Assembly (NCBI GenBank): GCA_947589145.1
Contig: CANQCB010000005.1
Coordinates: 1 to 28,226 of the forward strand
Reading direction: 5' to 3'
From: an uncultured Clostridia bacterium
GTDB taxonomy: Bacteria; Bacillota; Clostridia; Christensenellales; Pumilibacteraceae
DNA: 28,226 bases
Shown here: positions 1 through 6,526 of the stretch, one piece after another
Layout: each line of letters begins with the position of its first letter
How positions within the stretch are numbered: the stretch's first letter is position 1
Notes under the pieces: model-generated
Seen by the model: the letters and a program-made list of their open reading frames with translations, nothing else
Told to the model about the DNA's origin: nothing
The model's database searches: none
Position numbers and translations under genes: made by a program

Positions 1-224
1 TTATCCGACACGGTGAGAGTGCGCGTAGCCTTGTCCGCCTCTATCCTTATGGCGAAGTCGCGCGCGGCGGCGCTGTCGGTCAAAGATATGAAGTGCAATT
101 TGTCGATCGCGTCGGACGCGTTGGAAATAAGTTCGCGCAGGAAAATTTCCTTGTTCGTGTAAATGGAATTGATCATGAGGTCGAGGAGCCTTTTGCTCTC
201 CGCCTTGAACTGTTTTAATGCCAT
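1..224 (-). CDS. htpG: Molecular chaperone HtpG (Hsp90), N-terminal fragment cut by the window edge
   Basis: Only the first 74 codons are present; the gene continues beyond position 1. The translation begins MALKQFKAESKRLLDLMINS and continues with the Hsp90 signature YTNKEIFLRELISNASDAID, followed by KLHFISLTD. This is the start of the GHKL ATP-binding domain, and it contains the conserved ATP-binding Glu and Asn of the xLRELISNxxDA helix. HtpG is a cytoplasmic ATP-dependent chaperone. The ATG at 224-222 has a good ribosome binding site (AGAGGTG, about 5 nt upstream) and a near-perfect sigma-A promoter at 252-280. I saw no CIRCE-type HrcA inverted repeat, so the sequence gives no sign of HrcA control. 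A different frame of 76 codons over the same bases looks random. Identification is strong from the motif; the rest of the protein cannot be judged. Confidence 0.95.
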   Translation of the reverse strand, partial: MALKQFKAESKRLLDLMINSIYTNKEIFLRELISNASDAIDKLHFISLTDSAAARDFAIRIEADKATRTLTVSD

Positions 225-251
225 AATTCACCTCTTTTTGCTTTCTGTGGT

Positions 252-280
252 ATTTTACACCCTATGCGGCGGCTTGTCAA
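252..280 (-). promoter_or_regulatory. Sigma-A promoter of htpG
   Basis: Read on the minus strand: -35 TTGACA (280-275), 17-bp spacer, -10 TAAAAT (257-252). The predicted transcription start is near 245, giving a leader of about 20 nt before the htpG ATG at 224. Confidence 0.85.
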
Positions 281-283
281 ATA

Positions 284-318
284 TTTTGAGCGCGAAGCAA
301 TTCGCTCCGCGCTCAAAA
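284..318 (-). terminator. Intrinsic terminator after the phosphatase lipoprotein gene
   Basis: Read on the minus strand, a 15-bp stem (TTTTGAGCGCGGAGC against GCTTCGCGCTCAAAA, one G-U pair) closes a 5-nt loop. The helix is complete only in the minus-strand RNA; the plus-strand version has an A-C mismatch. This supports function for the gene ending at 342. The U-rich tail is short (TATTT), so efficiency is uncertain. Confidence 0.65.
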
Positions 319-341
319 GACGATTTCTCAATGCTTTATAA

Positions 342-1517
342 TTACTCGATAAGCAAACCCTTGATCGTATCGATTTGCGCTTGCGTTACGCCCACTTCGG
401 TGATCAGATAATTTTGGATCTTTTCGCTGAGCGTTGCGCCGTTATACTCGTCCAACATTTTGCCGTACGTCGTTGTTATTTTGGAAATATTGCGCGCTCC
501 CGTTATGTCGCCGAGGTTGGAAAGCATATAGTCGCGGTGCAAGCTCTCTTCGGTTACGCCGAGCAGGCCGTTTACGAGATAGGCAAGCGCGCCCGTTCTG
601 TCCGTGCCTATGTTGCAATGGAAAATCATGGGGTAATGCGATTCGTCCGCCATATAAGCGAAGAATTTTTTCACCATGTCCTTGTTTGCGGAAACGAGGT
701 TATTACTCTTGCTCTCCGATCCTATTTCCCATTGCATGGGCATTTGCACATAATCCACGCCCTCGCCGAGCGGTCCGAGGTCGCCCGCGAGCGGGAGATA
801 TCCCACTTCGTTATTGTCCGTTCGACGCAAGTCGATTTGCGACTTTATGCCGAGCTGTTCGAGCATGGTCTTTTTACCCTCGGCTGTTATGTTTTCGGTA
901 TATTCATCGGGCTCGTAGCCGTCCGCGTTGCCGATATTGAGTCGGCCGCAGCGATATATCATTCCCTGCTTTACCCTGTCGCCGCTCTCGGTTTTCCAGC
1001 CGCCGAGGTCGCGCATATTCGTGACTCCCTCCACGTATATGTTGCGGAATCCCGCGTCCGTCGTGTGGAAGAATTGGTTGGGCGAAGTCGCGTCCCCTTC
1101 CTTCGTCTTTGCCGTTACGCGCCAATAGTAATCGGTCGCGACGTAGAGGTTATAAACGTCGTAAGAGGTTTTCGTCGTCTCGTAGATCAGCGTCGTATCT
1201 TCGGTAAATTTGCTGTCTCGGCTGATTTCGAGGGTGTATCCCGTCACTTCCAGGCCCTCTTTTTCCGGCGTTGCCGCCCACTCGAACGTTACGGCTTCGG
1301 GCAGGCTTTCCTCCGCGCCTCTGACAAATTCAAGCGTATCGTACTCCGAACTTGCGAGGTACGCCGCCTGCTTTTCGGTGTGGAAGTCCACTTCCGCTTC
1401 GGGAGCGGAAAAGTTCCAATACACTTTCGGTGCGCCGCAAGCGGTAAAAAGCAAAACGGTCGCAAGAAAAATCGCGCATAACGTTACGCCAAATATACTT
1501 TTGATTTTTTTATTCAT
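342..1517 (-). CDS. Secreted lipoprotein with FN3-like and tyrosine-phosphatase domains
   Basis: A 391-aa predicted lipoprotein: basic N-terminus, hydrophobic segment about 8-25, lipobox FTAC with lipidation at Cys27. Residues about 60-150 form an FN3-like beta domain (YTLEISRD, then YYWRVTAKT). Residues about 152-391 resemble the Y_phosphatase3 family of bacterial tyrosine/dual-specificity phosphatases: the entry motif GVTNMRDLGG and the catalytic P-loop HCNIGTDRT (Cys301 nucleophile, Arg307 phosphate-binding). Such enzymes hydrolyse phosphotyrosine or phosphoinositides through a cysteinyl-phosphate; the substrate here is unknown. The start at 1517 is preferred over an in-frame ATG at 1592 because AAAGGAG lies just upstream and a consensus promoter (1542-1570) would begin the transcript inside the longer form. 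It appears monocistronic, with its own promoter and terminator. Placement outside the membrane is inferred from the lipobox. Confidence 0.88.
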   Translation of the reverse strand: MNKKIKSIFGVTLCAIFLATVLLFTACGAPKVYWNFSAPEAEVDFHTEKQAAYLASSEYDTLEFVRGAEESLPEAVTFEWAATPEKEGLEVTGYTLEISRDSKFTEDTTLIYETTKTSYDVYNLYVATDYYWRVTAKTKEGDATSPNQFFHTTDAGFRNIYVEGVTNMRDLGGWKTESGDRVKQGMIYRCGRLNIGNADGYEPDEYTENITAEGKKTMLEQLGIKSQIDLRRTDNNEVGYLPLAGDLGPLGEGVDYVQMPMQWEIGSESKSNNLVSANKDMVKKFFAYMADESHYPMIFHCNIGTDRTGALAYLVNGLLGVTEESLHRDYMLSNLGDITGARNISKITTTYGKMLDEYNGATLSEKIQNYLITEVGVTQAQIDTIKGLLIE

Positions 1518-1541
1518 TTTTTTCTCCTTTTCCTCGTTATC

Positions 1542-1570
1542 ATAATAACATTTTACGCCGACAAAGTCAA
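1542..1570 (-). promoter_or_regulatory. Sigma-A promoter of the phosphatase lipoprotein gene
   Basis: Minus strand: -35 TTGACT (1570-1565), 17-bp spacer, -10 TATTAT (1547-1542). The start site is predicted near 1535, about 18 nt before the chosen ATG at 1517, which fixes the gene start. Confidence 0.85.
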
Positions 1571-1704
1571 TACCGTTTTTCGAATATGTCATAGCCGTCT
1601 CTTTCCGTCGGGCTTCGCTTATGCGCCTTACGGCGGTGTTTGCCGCAAGAGTCGTTTACTCCGCTTGTGCATTTTTTTGAAAAAAGTCGTTATTTTTCAA
1701 AAAT

Positions 1705-1710
1705 TATAAT
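1705..1710 (+). promoter_or_regulatory. Possible -10 element for the frameshifted gene at 1765
   Basis: A TATAAT hexamer lies about 55 bp upstream of the ATG at 1765. No recognisable -35 hexamer lies at the right distance in the A/T-rich sequence before it, so this is weak. The rest of the 1593-1764 gap is A/T-rich with short inverted segments and no gene that I can support. Confidence 0.3.
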
Positions 1711-1764
1711 CATTCCGCGCTGCGGCGGCATATATTTTAGAAAGGCTTATAGCCGCCGAATAAT

Positions 1765-2326
1765 ATGAAAGTTTTTTATGATTTCGACGCGGAATTCGAA
1801 TGCGTTTATCTGCTCAACGGGGCGTTCAACGAAAAACCGAACGTGGTAGAATACCCTGCCGCAAGCCCGATCTACGTCACTCTCCTGCCGCTTAAAGCTC
1901 TGCTCCTGCCCTATACCGTCAAACTCGTCGGGGGAAAAGCAATGTCCAACGCCGAGCTTGCGGTGAGTTACGAGGTGGGCGCGGCGCATTTTGCCGTGAG
2001 GTTCAAGGAGCGGCATAATTACGTATATTCGCCTGCGCACGTTCAGTCGCTCTCCCCGGAAAAAGGCAGGGCGCAAATATTTTTTTATCACGGTCAAATC
2101 GGGAGACTTCGCCGCCGCAAGAAAGATGATGACAAAAGAACTCTCGGATTCCGTCGGCGACGACGACCTCGCCGCTTTCTTTGCGCCGTATGCGGACATT
2201 ATCGAAAACCGCTTTGCCGACCTGTCGGGCGGCTTTTTCCTCATAAACAAAAGCACCTCCCGAGGGGAGGCGTTCGATATTAAGTTCAGCGGCGAGAAAA
2301 TTTCGGATATACAAGGGCGGGAATAG
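1765..2326 (+). pseudogene. Unknown-function gene interrupted by a +1 frameshift in a T7 run
   Basis: I do not recognise the family. The frame from 1765 encodes about 105 plausible residues beginning MKVFYDFDAEFECVYLLNGA, then turns into an Arg-rich nonsense tail. A second frame continues sensibly from the same point (FFITVKSGDFAAARKMMTKE onward) and ends at 2326 with SDIQGRE. The switch falls in a run of seven T at 2080-2086. With six T the two halves join as one 186-aa protein without a signal peptide or membrane segment. The start has no strong ribosome binding site (an AAAGG lies about 20 nt upstream). The gene is the only plus-strand one in the first 24 kb and is convergent with the flavoprotein gene. 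It could be a true pseudogene, a slippage-dependent gene, or a homopolymer sequencing error. Confidence 0.6.
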
Positions 2327-2426
2327 CCGACGGAGTCGGTTATACCGAATAAGCCCTTGCTTACAAAGTCGGCGCGGAGTTAGCCGCTACCTGAGTCGGT
2401 TACTTATTCCACCTTTCGCGCGTTCG

Positions 2427-3041
2427 TTATCTGATGAAGTTAGTGGTGGTTTTTTCGTTGACGGGCGGCTGAACGCCTTGTTTTTTTGCAAGGTCTATAC
2501 ATTCAAGCAGCCACGCCATATTTTTACCTATATTGCGCATTGTCTGCACGCCCTCTGCGTCCTCGGCGATACCGTCCCTGCCCCTATACGCTTGATTCCA
2601 ATAGGTCGAGGATACCACGGGCATGGAACATATCGTGAAATATTTATTGATAACGTCCATGGAAGCCGTCGTTCCCGCACGCCGCGCAACGGTGACCGCC
2701 GCCGCGGGCTTGAACATGAATGCGTTCTTGCCCGAATAGAACGCTCTGTCCATAACGGCAAGCAGTCTCGCGCTCGGGTGCGCGTAGTACACAGGCGAGC
2801 CGAACACAAACCCGTCGCACTCCCTCGCTTTCTCCGTAATCTCGTTTACGATATCGTCGATTACGCATTTATGTAATTCCACGCACTTTCCGCACGCCAT
2901 ACAATCGCGTATGCCTTCGTTGCCGATGAAAACCGTTTCCGTCGAGATCCCGTTATTTTCCAATTCGGCGGCAACCTCGCTAAGCGCCGCAGCCGTACTG
3001 CCGTTCTTTCTCGAACTGCCGTTGATTAGTAATACTTTCAT
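2427..3041 (-). CDS. Iron-sulfur flavoprotein-like NAD(P)H-dependent FMN reductase
   Basis: A 204-aa cytoplasmic flavodoxin-fold protein. The N-terminal strand and phosphate loop MKVLLINGSSRKNGST (residues 1-16) is the FMN phosphate-binding motif of the NADPH-dependent FMN reductase family. GSPVYY near residue 90 is the second flavin-binding loop. Cysteines 47, 50, 53 and 59 form a compact CX2CX2CX5C motif, the [4Fe-4S] ligand pattern of archaeal and clostridial iron-sulfur flavoproteins (ISF), so a two-electron to one-electron transfer or oxygen/peroxide-detoxification role is likely. The start is well supported by AAAGGAGG 5-6 nt before the ATG. It lies downstream of nadE on the same strand but is separated by 524 bp of repeat-rich DNA, so it is probably transcribed separately. 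The electron donor and acceptor cannot be read from the sequence. Confidence 0.88.
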   Translation of the reverse strand: MKVLLINGSSRKNGSTAAALSEVAAELENNGISTETVFIGNEGIRDCMACGKCVELHKCVIDDIVNEITEKARECDGFVFGSPVYYAHPSARLLAVMDRAFYSGKNAFMFKPAAAVTVARRAGTTASMDVINKYFTICSMPVVSSTYWNQAYRGRDGIAEDAEGVQTMRNIGKNMAWLLECIDLAKKQGVQPPVNEKTTTNFIR

Positions 3042-3067
3042 GTTTCCTCCTTTTTATTGTGAGGCGC

Positions 3068-3180
3068 GGCGCATAGCACCGCTGATACGGGCGCGCCGAC
3101 GTTCGCTTCTGCTCGGTCATTTACGTTTTAAGTAAACTCCCTCGCGAAGCTCCGTCTCCCACCCGTCTGAGCGGCACTCT
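3068..3180 (+). repeat. Structured repeat, left copy of an inverted pair
   Basis: Read on the plus strand this 113-nt unit shares four conserved blocks with the unit at 3425-3537 read on the minus strand: 3068-3086, 3105-3130, 3139-3150 and 3167-3180. The blocks are separated by divergent stretches of exactly equal length. Within the unit GCTTC (3105-3109) can pair with GAAGC (3146-3150), enclosing a small hairpin TTTAC/GTAAA (3120-3124 with 3132-3136) with a 7-nt loop. The divergent flanks ACGGG (3087) and CCCGT (3162) can also pair. No coding sense is visible. Confidence 0.75.
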
Positions 3181-3424
3181 CCGCCGCGCTCGGCTTTGGG
3201 TCTGGGAATAGGTTATTTTTTGATATAGCAATCCCGATAATAAATAATTGCTACTCGCTCTGCCTTAGGCAGACTGAGGAGATTGTTCTTAAAATTTATC
3301 CTCTTTTAAGTCTGTAATGAACCAAATCTGTGGAAGGCATGAGCGGGCTCAGGGGCGCGAGAGGTCATTATATAAAATAAGTCTTCTTACAAATGCACGA
3401 AATGAACCGATTTGTGGAAGGCAC
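3181..3424. other. Non-coding spacer between the inverted repeats, with a partial third repeat copy
   Basis: No supportable gene. A small hairpin TCTGCC-TTA-GGCAGA sits at 3259-3273. At 3316-3363 there is a partial additional copy of the 3401-3449 sequence (shared AATGAACC, TGTGGAAGGCA, CTCAGGGGCGCGA), offset by 85 nt. The 78-codon plus-strand frame that spans it is explained by the repeats. Confidence 0.6.
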
Positions 3425-3537
3425 AGAGTGCCGCTCAGGGGCGCGAAAATCAAGGCTTCGCGAGGGCGCATACATAAAACGTATGTAACCGAGCAGAAGC
3501 CGCGATTTCTCGTCGTCCATCAACGGTGCTATGTGCC
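3425..3537 (-). repeat. Structured repeat, right copy of an inverted pair
   Basis: Minus-strand counterpart of the 3068-3180 unit, the same length and without indels. Its apical hairpin is CATAC/GTATG (plus-strand positions 3469-3473 and 3481-3485) in place of TTTAC/GTAAA in the other copy: two base pairs are changed with pairing kept. GCTTC/GAAGC is preserved and extended by one pair (GGCTTC/GAAGCC). The divergent flanks again pair with each other, by GAAATC with GATTTTC. At its far end GGCAC-AGA-GTGCC (3420-3432) forms another hairpin. On the minus strand it directly follows the nadE 3' hairpin. Confidence 0.75.
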
Positions 3538-3544
3538 TTCCTAT

Positions 3545-3590
3545 GCCATCTGATTGCGGACGGGCTCACCCCCCTCCGCAATCAGATGGC
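3545..3590 (-). terminator. Perfect 16-bp hairpin overlapping the nadE stop codon
   Basis: GCCATCTGATTGCGGA (3545-3560) and its exact reverse complement (3575-3590) flank a 14-nt C-rich loop. The distal arm encodes the last conserved NadE residues (MPSD); the loop contains the stop codon. No U-tract follows on the minus strand, so it may be an RNA 3'-end stabiliser or pausing site rather than a classical terminator. Confidence 0.5.
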
Positions 3591-5431
3591 ATTCTCCAAT
3601 CTCCGCGAGGCGACAGTGACACACTCCCCACCTTCGCCCCGTCGGGGAGACAGGAGCGCTTGAAAGCCGAGGAGAAAAAGCGTTTGAAAAAGACGCCCAG
3701 CCACTTATCTATCACTTCGGGCGAATAGATACCCTCGAAGGCGGCGACGGCAAGGCGGCGTATTTTGGACTTACTCGAACCCCAACGAATGAAGTGATAC
3801 AAAAAGAAGTCGTGAAGTTCGTAAGGTCCGACAATTTCCTCGGTCGGCTGAACGACCTTTTCGCTGTCGGTAGGCAAAAGTTCGGGACTGACCGGAGTGT
3901 CCAGCACGTCGAGTAAGACGGCGCGGATTTCGGGCAGGCATTCCGCCTCGAACGCCACGAGATGACGAACGAGAGTTTTGGGCACCGACGCGTTTACCGC
4001 GTAACTGCTCATGTGATCGCCGTTATACGTACACCAGCCCAGCGCAAGTTCGGAGAGGTCGCCCGTACCGATGACTATGCCGCCGATCGAGTTCGCGATA
4101 TCGAAAAGCACCTGCGTGCGCTCGCGAGCCTGAGCGTTCTCGAAAGTCACGTCCGCGCTGCCGTTATGCCCGATATCGCGCAGGTGGAGTTTTACGCTCT
4201 CTCCTATCTCCACGGTGCGGAAGTCCACCCCGAGAATTTCGCTCATTTTCTCGGCATTGGACTTGGTGCGTTTGGTCGTGCCGAAACAAGGCATCGTTAC
4301 CGCGGTGATCGACGTGCGCGGCAAGCCCAGAGCGTCCGCCGCCCTCACGGCGACGAGGAGAGCAAGCGTACTGTCAAGTCCGCCGCTTACCCCGACCACG
4401 CACTTGTTTATGCGGCAGTTCCGCATTCTTCCGATAAGCCCTGCCGTCTGAATGCGGAGAATGTCCTCCGCGCGTTTAGTCAGATCCTTTCCGACGGCAG
4501 GCACGAATGGGTTTTTTGTCGGTTTCCTTTCGAGGGGCGTTTCTTCCTCGTCCAAAACAAATTCCACGACTTCGTAACGCTTGCTCCGACGACTGCGAAA
4601 ACTCGTCATTCTGCGGCGGTCGTGCGCAAGTTTGTTTATGTCTATATCCGCGACGATGAACTCGTCCTCGAAAAGCGCGCCCTCGGCAAGCACGTTGCCG
4701 TTCTCCGCTATGATATTATGCCCTGCGTACACCGTGTCCGTCGTAGACTCACCTCTGCCCGCGTCCGCATAAGCGTAAGCGCAGCACAGTTTCGCCGACT
4801 GCATGGCGACGAGGTTGCGGCGATACTCCGCTTTCGAAATCGTCTCGTCGGAAGCGGAAGGATTGCAAATGAGCAACGCCCCGTTCATGGCGTGGGACAC
4901 CGAGGGGCTGTCGGGCACCCAAAGATCCTCGCAAATCTCGCTCGATACCGTGAGTTTGCCGCCGCGCTGTTTGAAAATCAGTTTTGCGCCGAACGGGCAC
5001 GCGAAAGTCTCGTCGTAAACGTTGTCGCCCTCGAACGCGGTGAACATACGCGCCTCGTAGAACTCCGAATAGTTGGGTATGTTGCTTTTCGGGACAATGC
5101 CTATTATCCTGCCCCGCGAAATAAATACCGCCGTGCTGTAAAGTTTGCCTCCCATGATAACCGGCGCGCCCACGACTACGAGCATATTCTTGCCTGCCGT
5201 GGCATCGGCTATTTTGTCAAGCGCTTCCGTCGCGCCGCTTATCATACTGTCGAGCAGGAAGAGATCCCCTGCCGTATACCCCGTCACGCAAAGTTCGGGG
5301 AGCGTCAGGACTTTGACGCCCTTCGCGTTCGCTTCCTCGATCAGGCGTATGATTTCTTTCGCGTTTTCCGCCGTGTTCCCCAAAGTTATTTTGGGCGTAG
5401 CGACGGCTATTTTGTATATTCCGTCTTTCAT
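3566..5431 (-). CDS. nadE: Glutamine-dependent NAD+ synthetase
   Basis: A 621-aa two-domain enzyme that amidates nicotinic acid adenine dinucleotide to NAD+ using ATP and glutamine, the last step of NAD synthesis, in the cytoplasm. Residues about 1-280 are a nitrilase-type glutaminase domain with the catalytic triad visible: Glu46 (TLPELCVTGY), Lys115 (PKSNIPN) and Cys167 (SEICEDLW). Residues about 310-600 are the synthetase domain with the PP-loop SGGLDS (349-354) and the GTGDLSELALGWCTYNGDH region. The C-terminus FKRSCLPDGAKVGS..., then SPRGDWRMPSD, is the usual family end, here followed by CGGG. The start at 5431 is chosen over an ATG at 5458 because ACGAGGT lies just upstream and it avoids overlap with recF, whose stop is at 5448 (16-nt gap). 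It is the last gene of the long minus-strand cluster. Confidence 0.96.
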   Translation of the reverse strand: MKDGIYKIAVATPKITLGNTAENAKEIIRLIEEANAKGVKVLTLPELCVTGYTAGDLFLLDSMISGATEALDKIADATAGKNMLVVVGAPVIMGGKLYSTAVFISRGRIIGIVPKSNIPNYSEFYEARMFTAFEGDNVYDETFACPFGAKLIFKQRGGKLTVSSEICEDLWVPDSPSVSHAMNGALLICNPSASDETISKAEYRRNLVAMQSAKLCCAYAYADAGRGESTTDTVYAGHNIIAENGNVLAEGALFEDEFIVADIDINKLAHDRRRMTSFRSRRSKRYEVVEFVLDEEETPLERKPTKNPFVPAVGKDLTKRAEDILRIQTAGLIGRMRNCRINKCVVGVSGGLDSTLALLVAVRAADALGLPRTSITAVTMPCFGTTKRTKSNAEKMSEILGVDFRTVEIGESVKLHLRDIGHNGSADVTFENAQARERTQVLFDIANSIGGIVIGTGDLSELALGWCTYNGDHMSSYAVNASVPKTLVRHLVAFEAECLPEIRAVLLDVLDTPVSPELLPTDSEKVVQPTEEIVGPYELHDFFLYHFIRWGSSKSKIRRLAVAAFEGIYSPEVIDKWLGVFFKRFFSSAFKRSCLPDGAKVGSVSLSPRGDWRMPSDCGGG

Positions 5432-5447
5432 ATTACCTCGTTTGGGG

Positions 5448-6521
5448 CTATTCCGCAACTTTGCCCCGCACCACTTTGAATTCCTTGTAATCGCCGATCA
5501 TTGCGCGCACTTCCTCCGAAACCGAAGTGCCCGTCAATATGGTCTGATACGACTTTATGCGTTCGAGCAGTTTCGCTTGGCGGTTTTCGTCAAGTTCGCT
5601 CAATACGTCGTCGAGGAGCAGTACGGGATATTCCCCGCTTTCCTCTTTGAATAGTTCCATTTCCGCGAGTTTAAGCGAAAGCGCCGCCGTCCGTTGCTGT
5701 CCCTGCGAGCCGAAAGAGCGCAAGTCCACGCCGTCAGCTGTTATCGCTATGTCGTCGCGCTGGGGTCCGACGTGCGTTATCGCAAACTGCCTGTCGCGCT
5801 CGCGATTTTTCTTTAATTCGGCGTCAAACGCCGTTTCGATCTCCGCCGCAGTCGCCCCGTCCACCCCTTCGTAAACGAGTTTCAACGTTTCTCCGCATAT
5901 ATCGCGGTGGACTGCCTCGACGATTTTGTCAAGCCGCGAAATAAGTCCGCGGCGGGTCTTGATCACTCTCGCGCCCTCTTTGACGAGTTGCATATCCCAC
6001 ACTTCGAGCGCGTCGTCGGTCGGGTTGCCTTTCAAAAGTTTGTTGCGCTGAGACAGTATTTTATTATACCGCGTGAGAGTGTAAAAATACGCCTTGGAGA
6101 GTTGGCAAAGCGCAATGTCCATAAACCGCCGCCGCTCGCCCGGACCGTCTTTGACGATTTTCAGCTCGTCGGGCGAAAACAGCACCGTTTTGAGCACGCC
6201 CATGAGTTCGCCGATTTTCGTAATCGCAAGCCCGTTTATCTGAATGTGCTTCTCCGCGCCGAGTCGCACGGCAATATCGTCCGTGCCGATATTTTTGTGT
6301 ACTTTGACCCGAACCAACGCTTCCTTTTCTCCCCACCGAACGAGTTCCTGCCAACGCGGAGTGCGCGCGCTTCTCCCCACCGAGGCGAGGTATACGCTTT
6401 CGAGCAGGTTGGTTTTGCCCTGCGCGTTTTCGCCGATAAACAGGTTTACGCCTCCGCAAGGCTCAACCTCGGCGGAAGCGTAATTTCTGTAATTCGAAAT
6501 TGTCAATTTTTCTATTTTCAC
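5448..6521 (-). CDS. recF: DNA replication and repair protein RecF
   Basis: A 357-aa SMC-like ATPase that loads RecA at single-strand gaps together with RecO and RecR. Visible motifs: N-terminal ISNYRNY (residues 8-14), Walker A GENAQGKT (30-37), the RecF-typical FSPDEL and RRRFMDIAL, the ABC signature-like region SFGSQGQQRTAALSLKLAE, and Walker B with D-loop VLLLDDVLSELDENR. The length is normal for the family. The ATG at 6521 lies only 5 nt after the stop of the upstream unknown membrane protein (6527), so it is translated from the same mRNA. In most Firmicutes recF sits in dnaA-dnaN-recF-gyrB; here it is between an uncharacterised membrane protein and nadE, so the origin context is lost. 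Confidence 0.96.
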   Translation of the reverse strand: MKIEKLTISNYRNYASAEVEPCGGVNLFIGENAQGKTNLLESVYLASVGRSARTPRWQELVRWGEKEALVRVKVHKNIGTDDIAVRLGAEKHIQINGLAITKIGELMGVLKTVLFSPDELKIVKDGPGERRRFMDIALCQLSKAYFYTLTRYNKILSQRNKLLKGNPTDDALEVWDMQLVKEGARVIKTRRGLISRLDKIVEAVHRDICGETLKLVYEGVDGATAAEIETAFDAELKKNRERDRQFAITHVGPQRDDIAITADGVDLRSFGSQGQQRTAALSLKLAEMELFKEESGEYPVLLLDDVLSELDENRQAKLLERIKSYQTILTGTSVSEEVRAMIGDYKEFKVVRGKVAE

Positions 6522-6526
6522 TGTTT

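Noticed and set aside
1..231. 76-codon minus-strand open frame starting at 231
   Set aside because: The sequence is Arg/His-rich nonsense; the frame beginning at 224 encodes an unmistakable HtpG N-terminus over the same bases.
2327..2426. Possible terminator or element between the frameshifted gene and the flavoprotein gene (GAATAAG/CTTATTC and repeated GAGTCGGTTA)
   Set aside because: The arms are short, the spacing is long and there is no U-tract; not better than chance by eye.
3317..3553. 78-codon plus-strand frame, possibly a small protein with internal repeats
   Set aside because: Its repeated peptide is produced by the nucleotide repeats at 3316-3363 and 3401-3449; conservation follows RNA pairing rather than codons.
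3566..3680. Idea that the NadE C-terminus (SPRGDWRMPSD) is a repeat-derived extension
   Set aside because: On reflection this ending is the normal conserved C-terminus of glutamine-dependent NAD synthetases; only CGGG after it is unusual.
3962..5479. 505-codon plus-strand open frame antisense to nadE
   Set aside because: A shadow caused by codon bias: Arg/His/Ala-rich, no family motif, no ribosome binding site, while nadE on the other strand has complete catalytic motifs.
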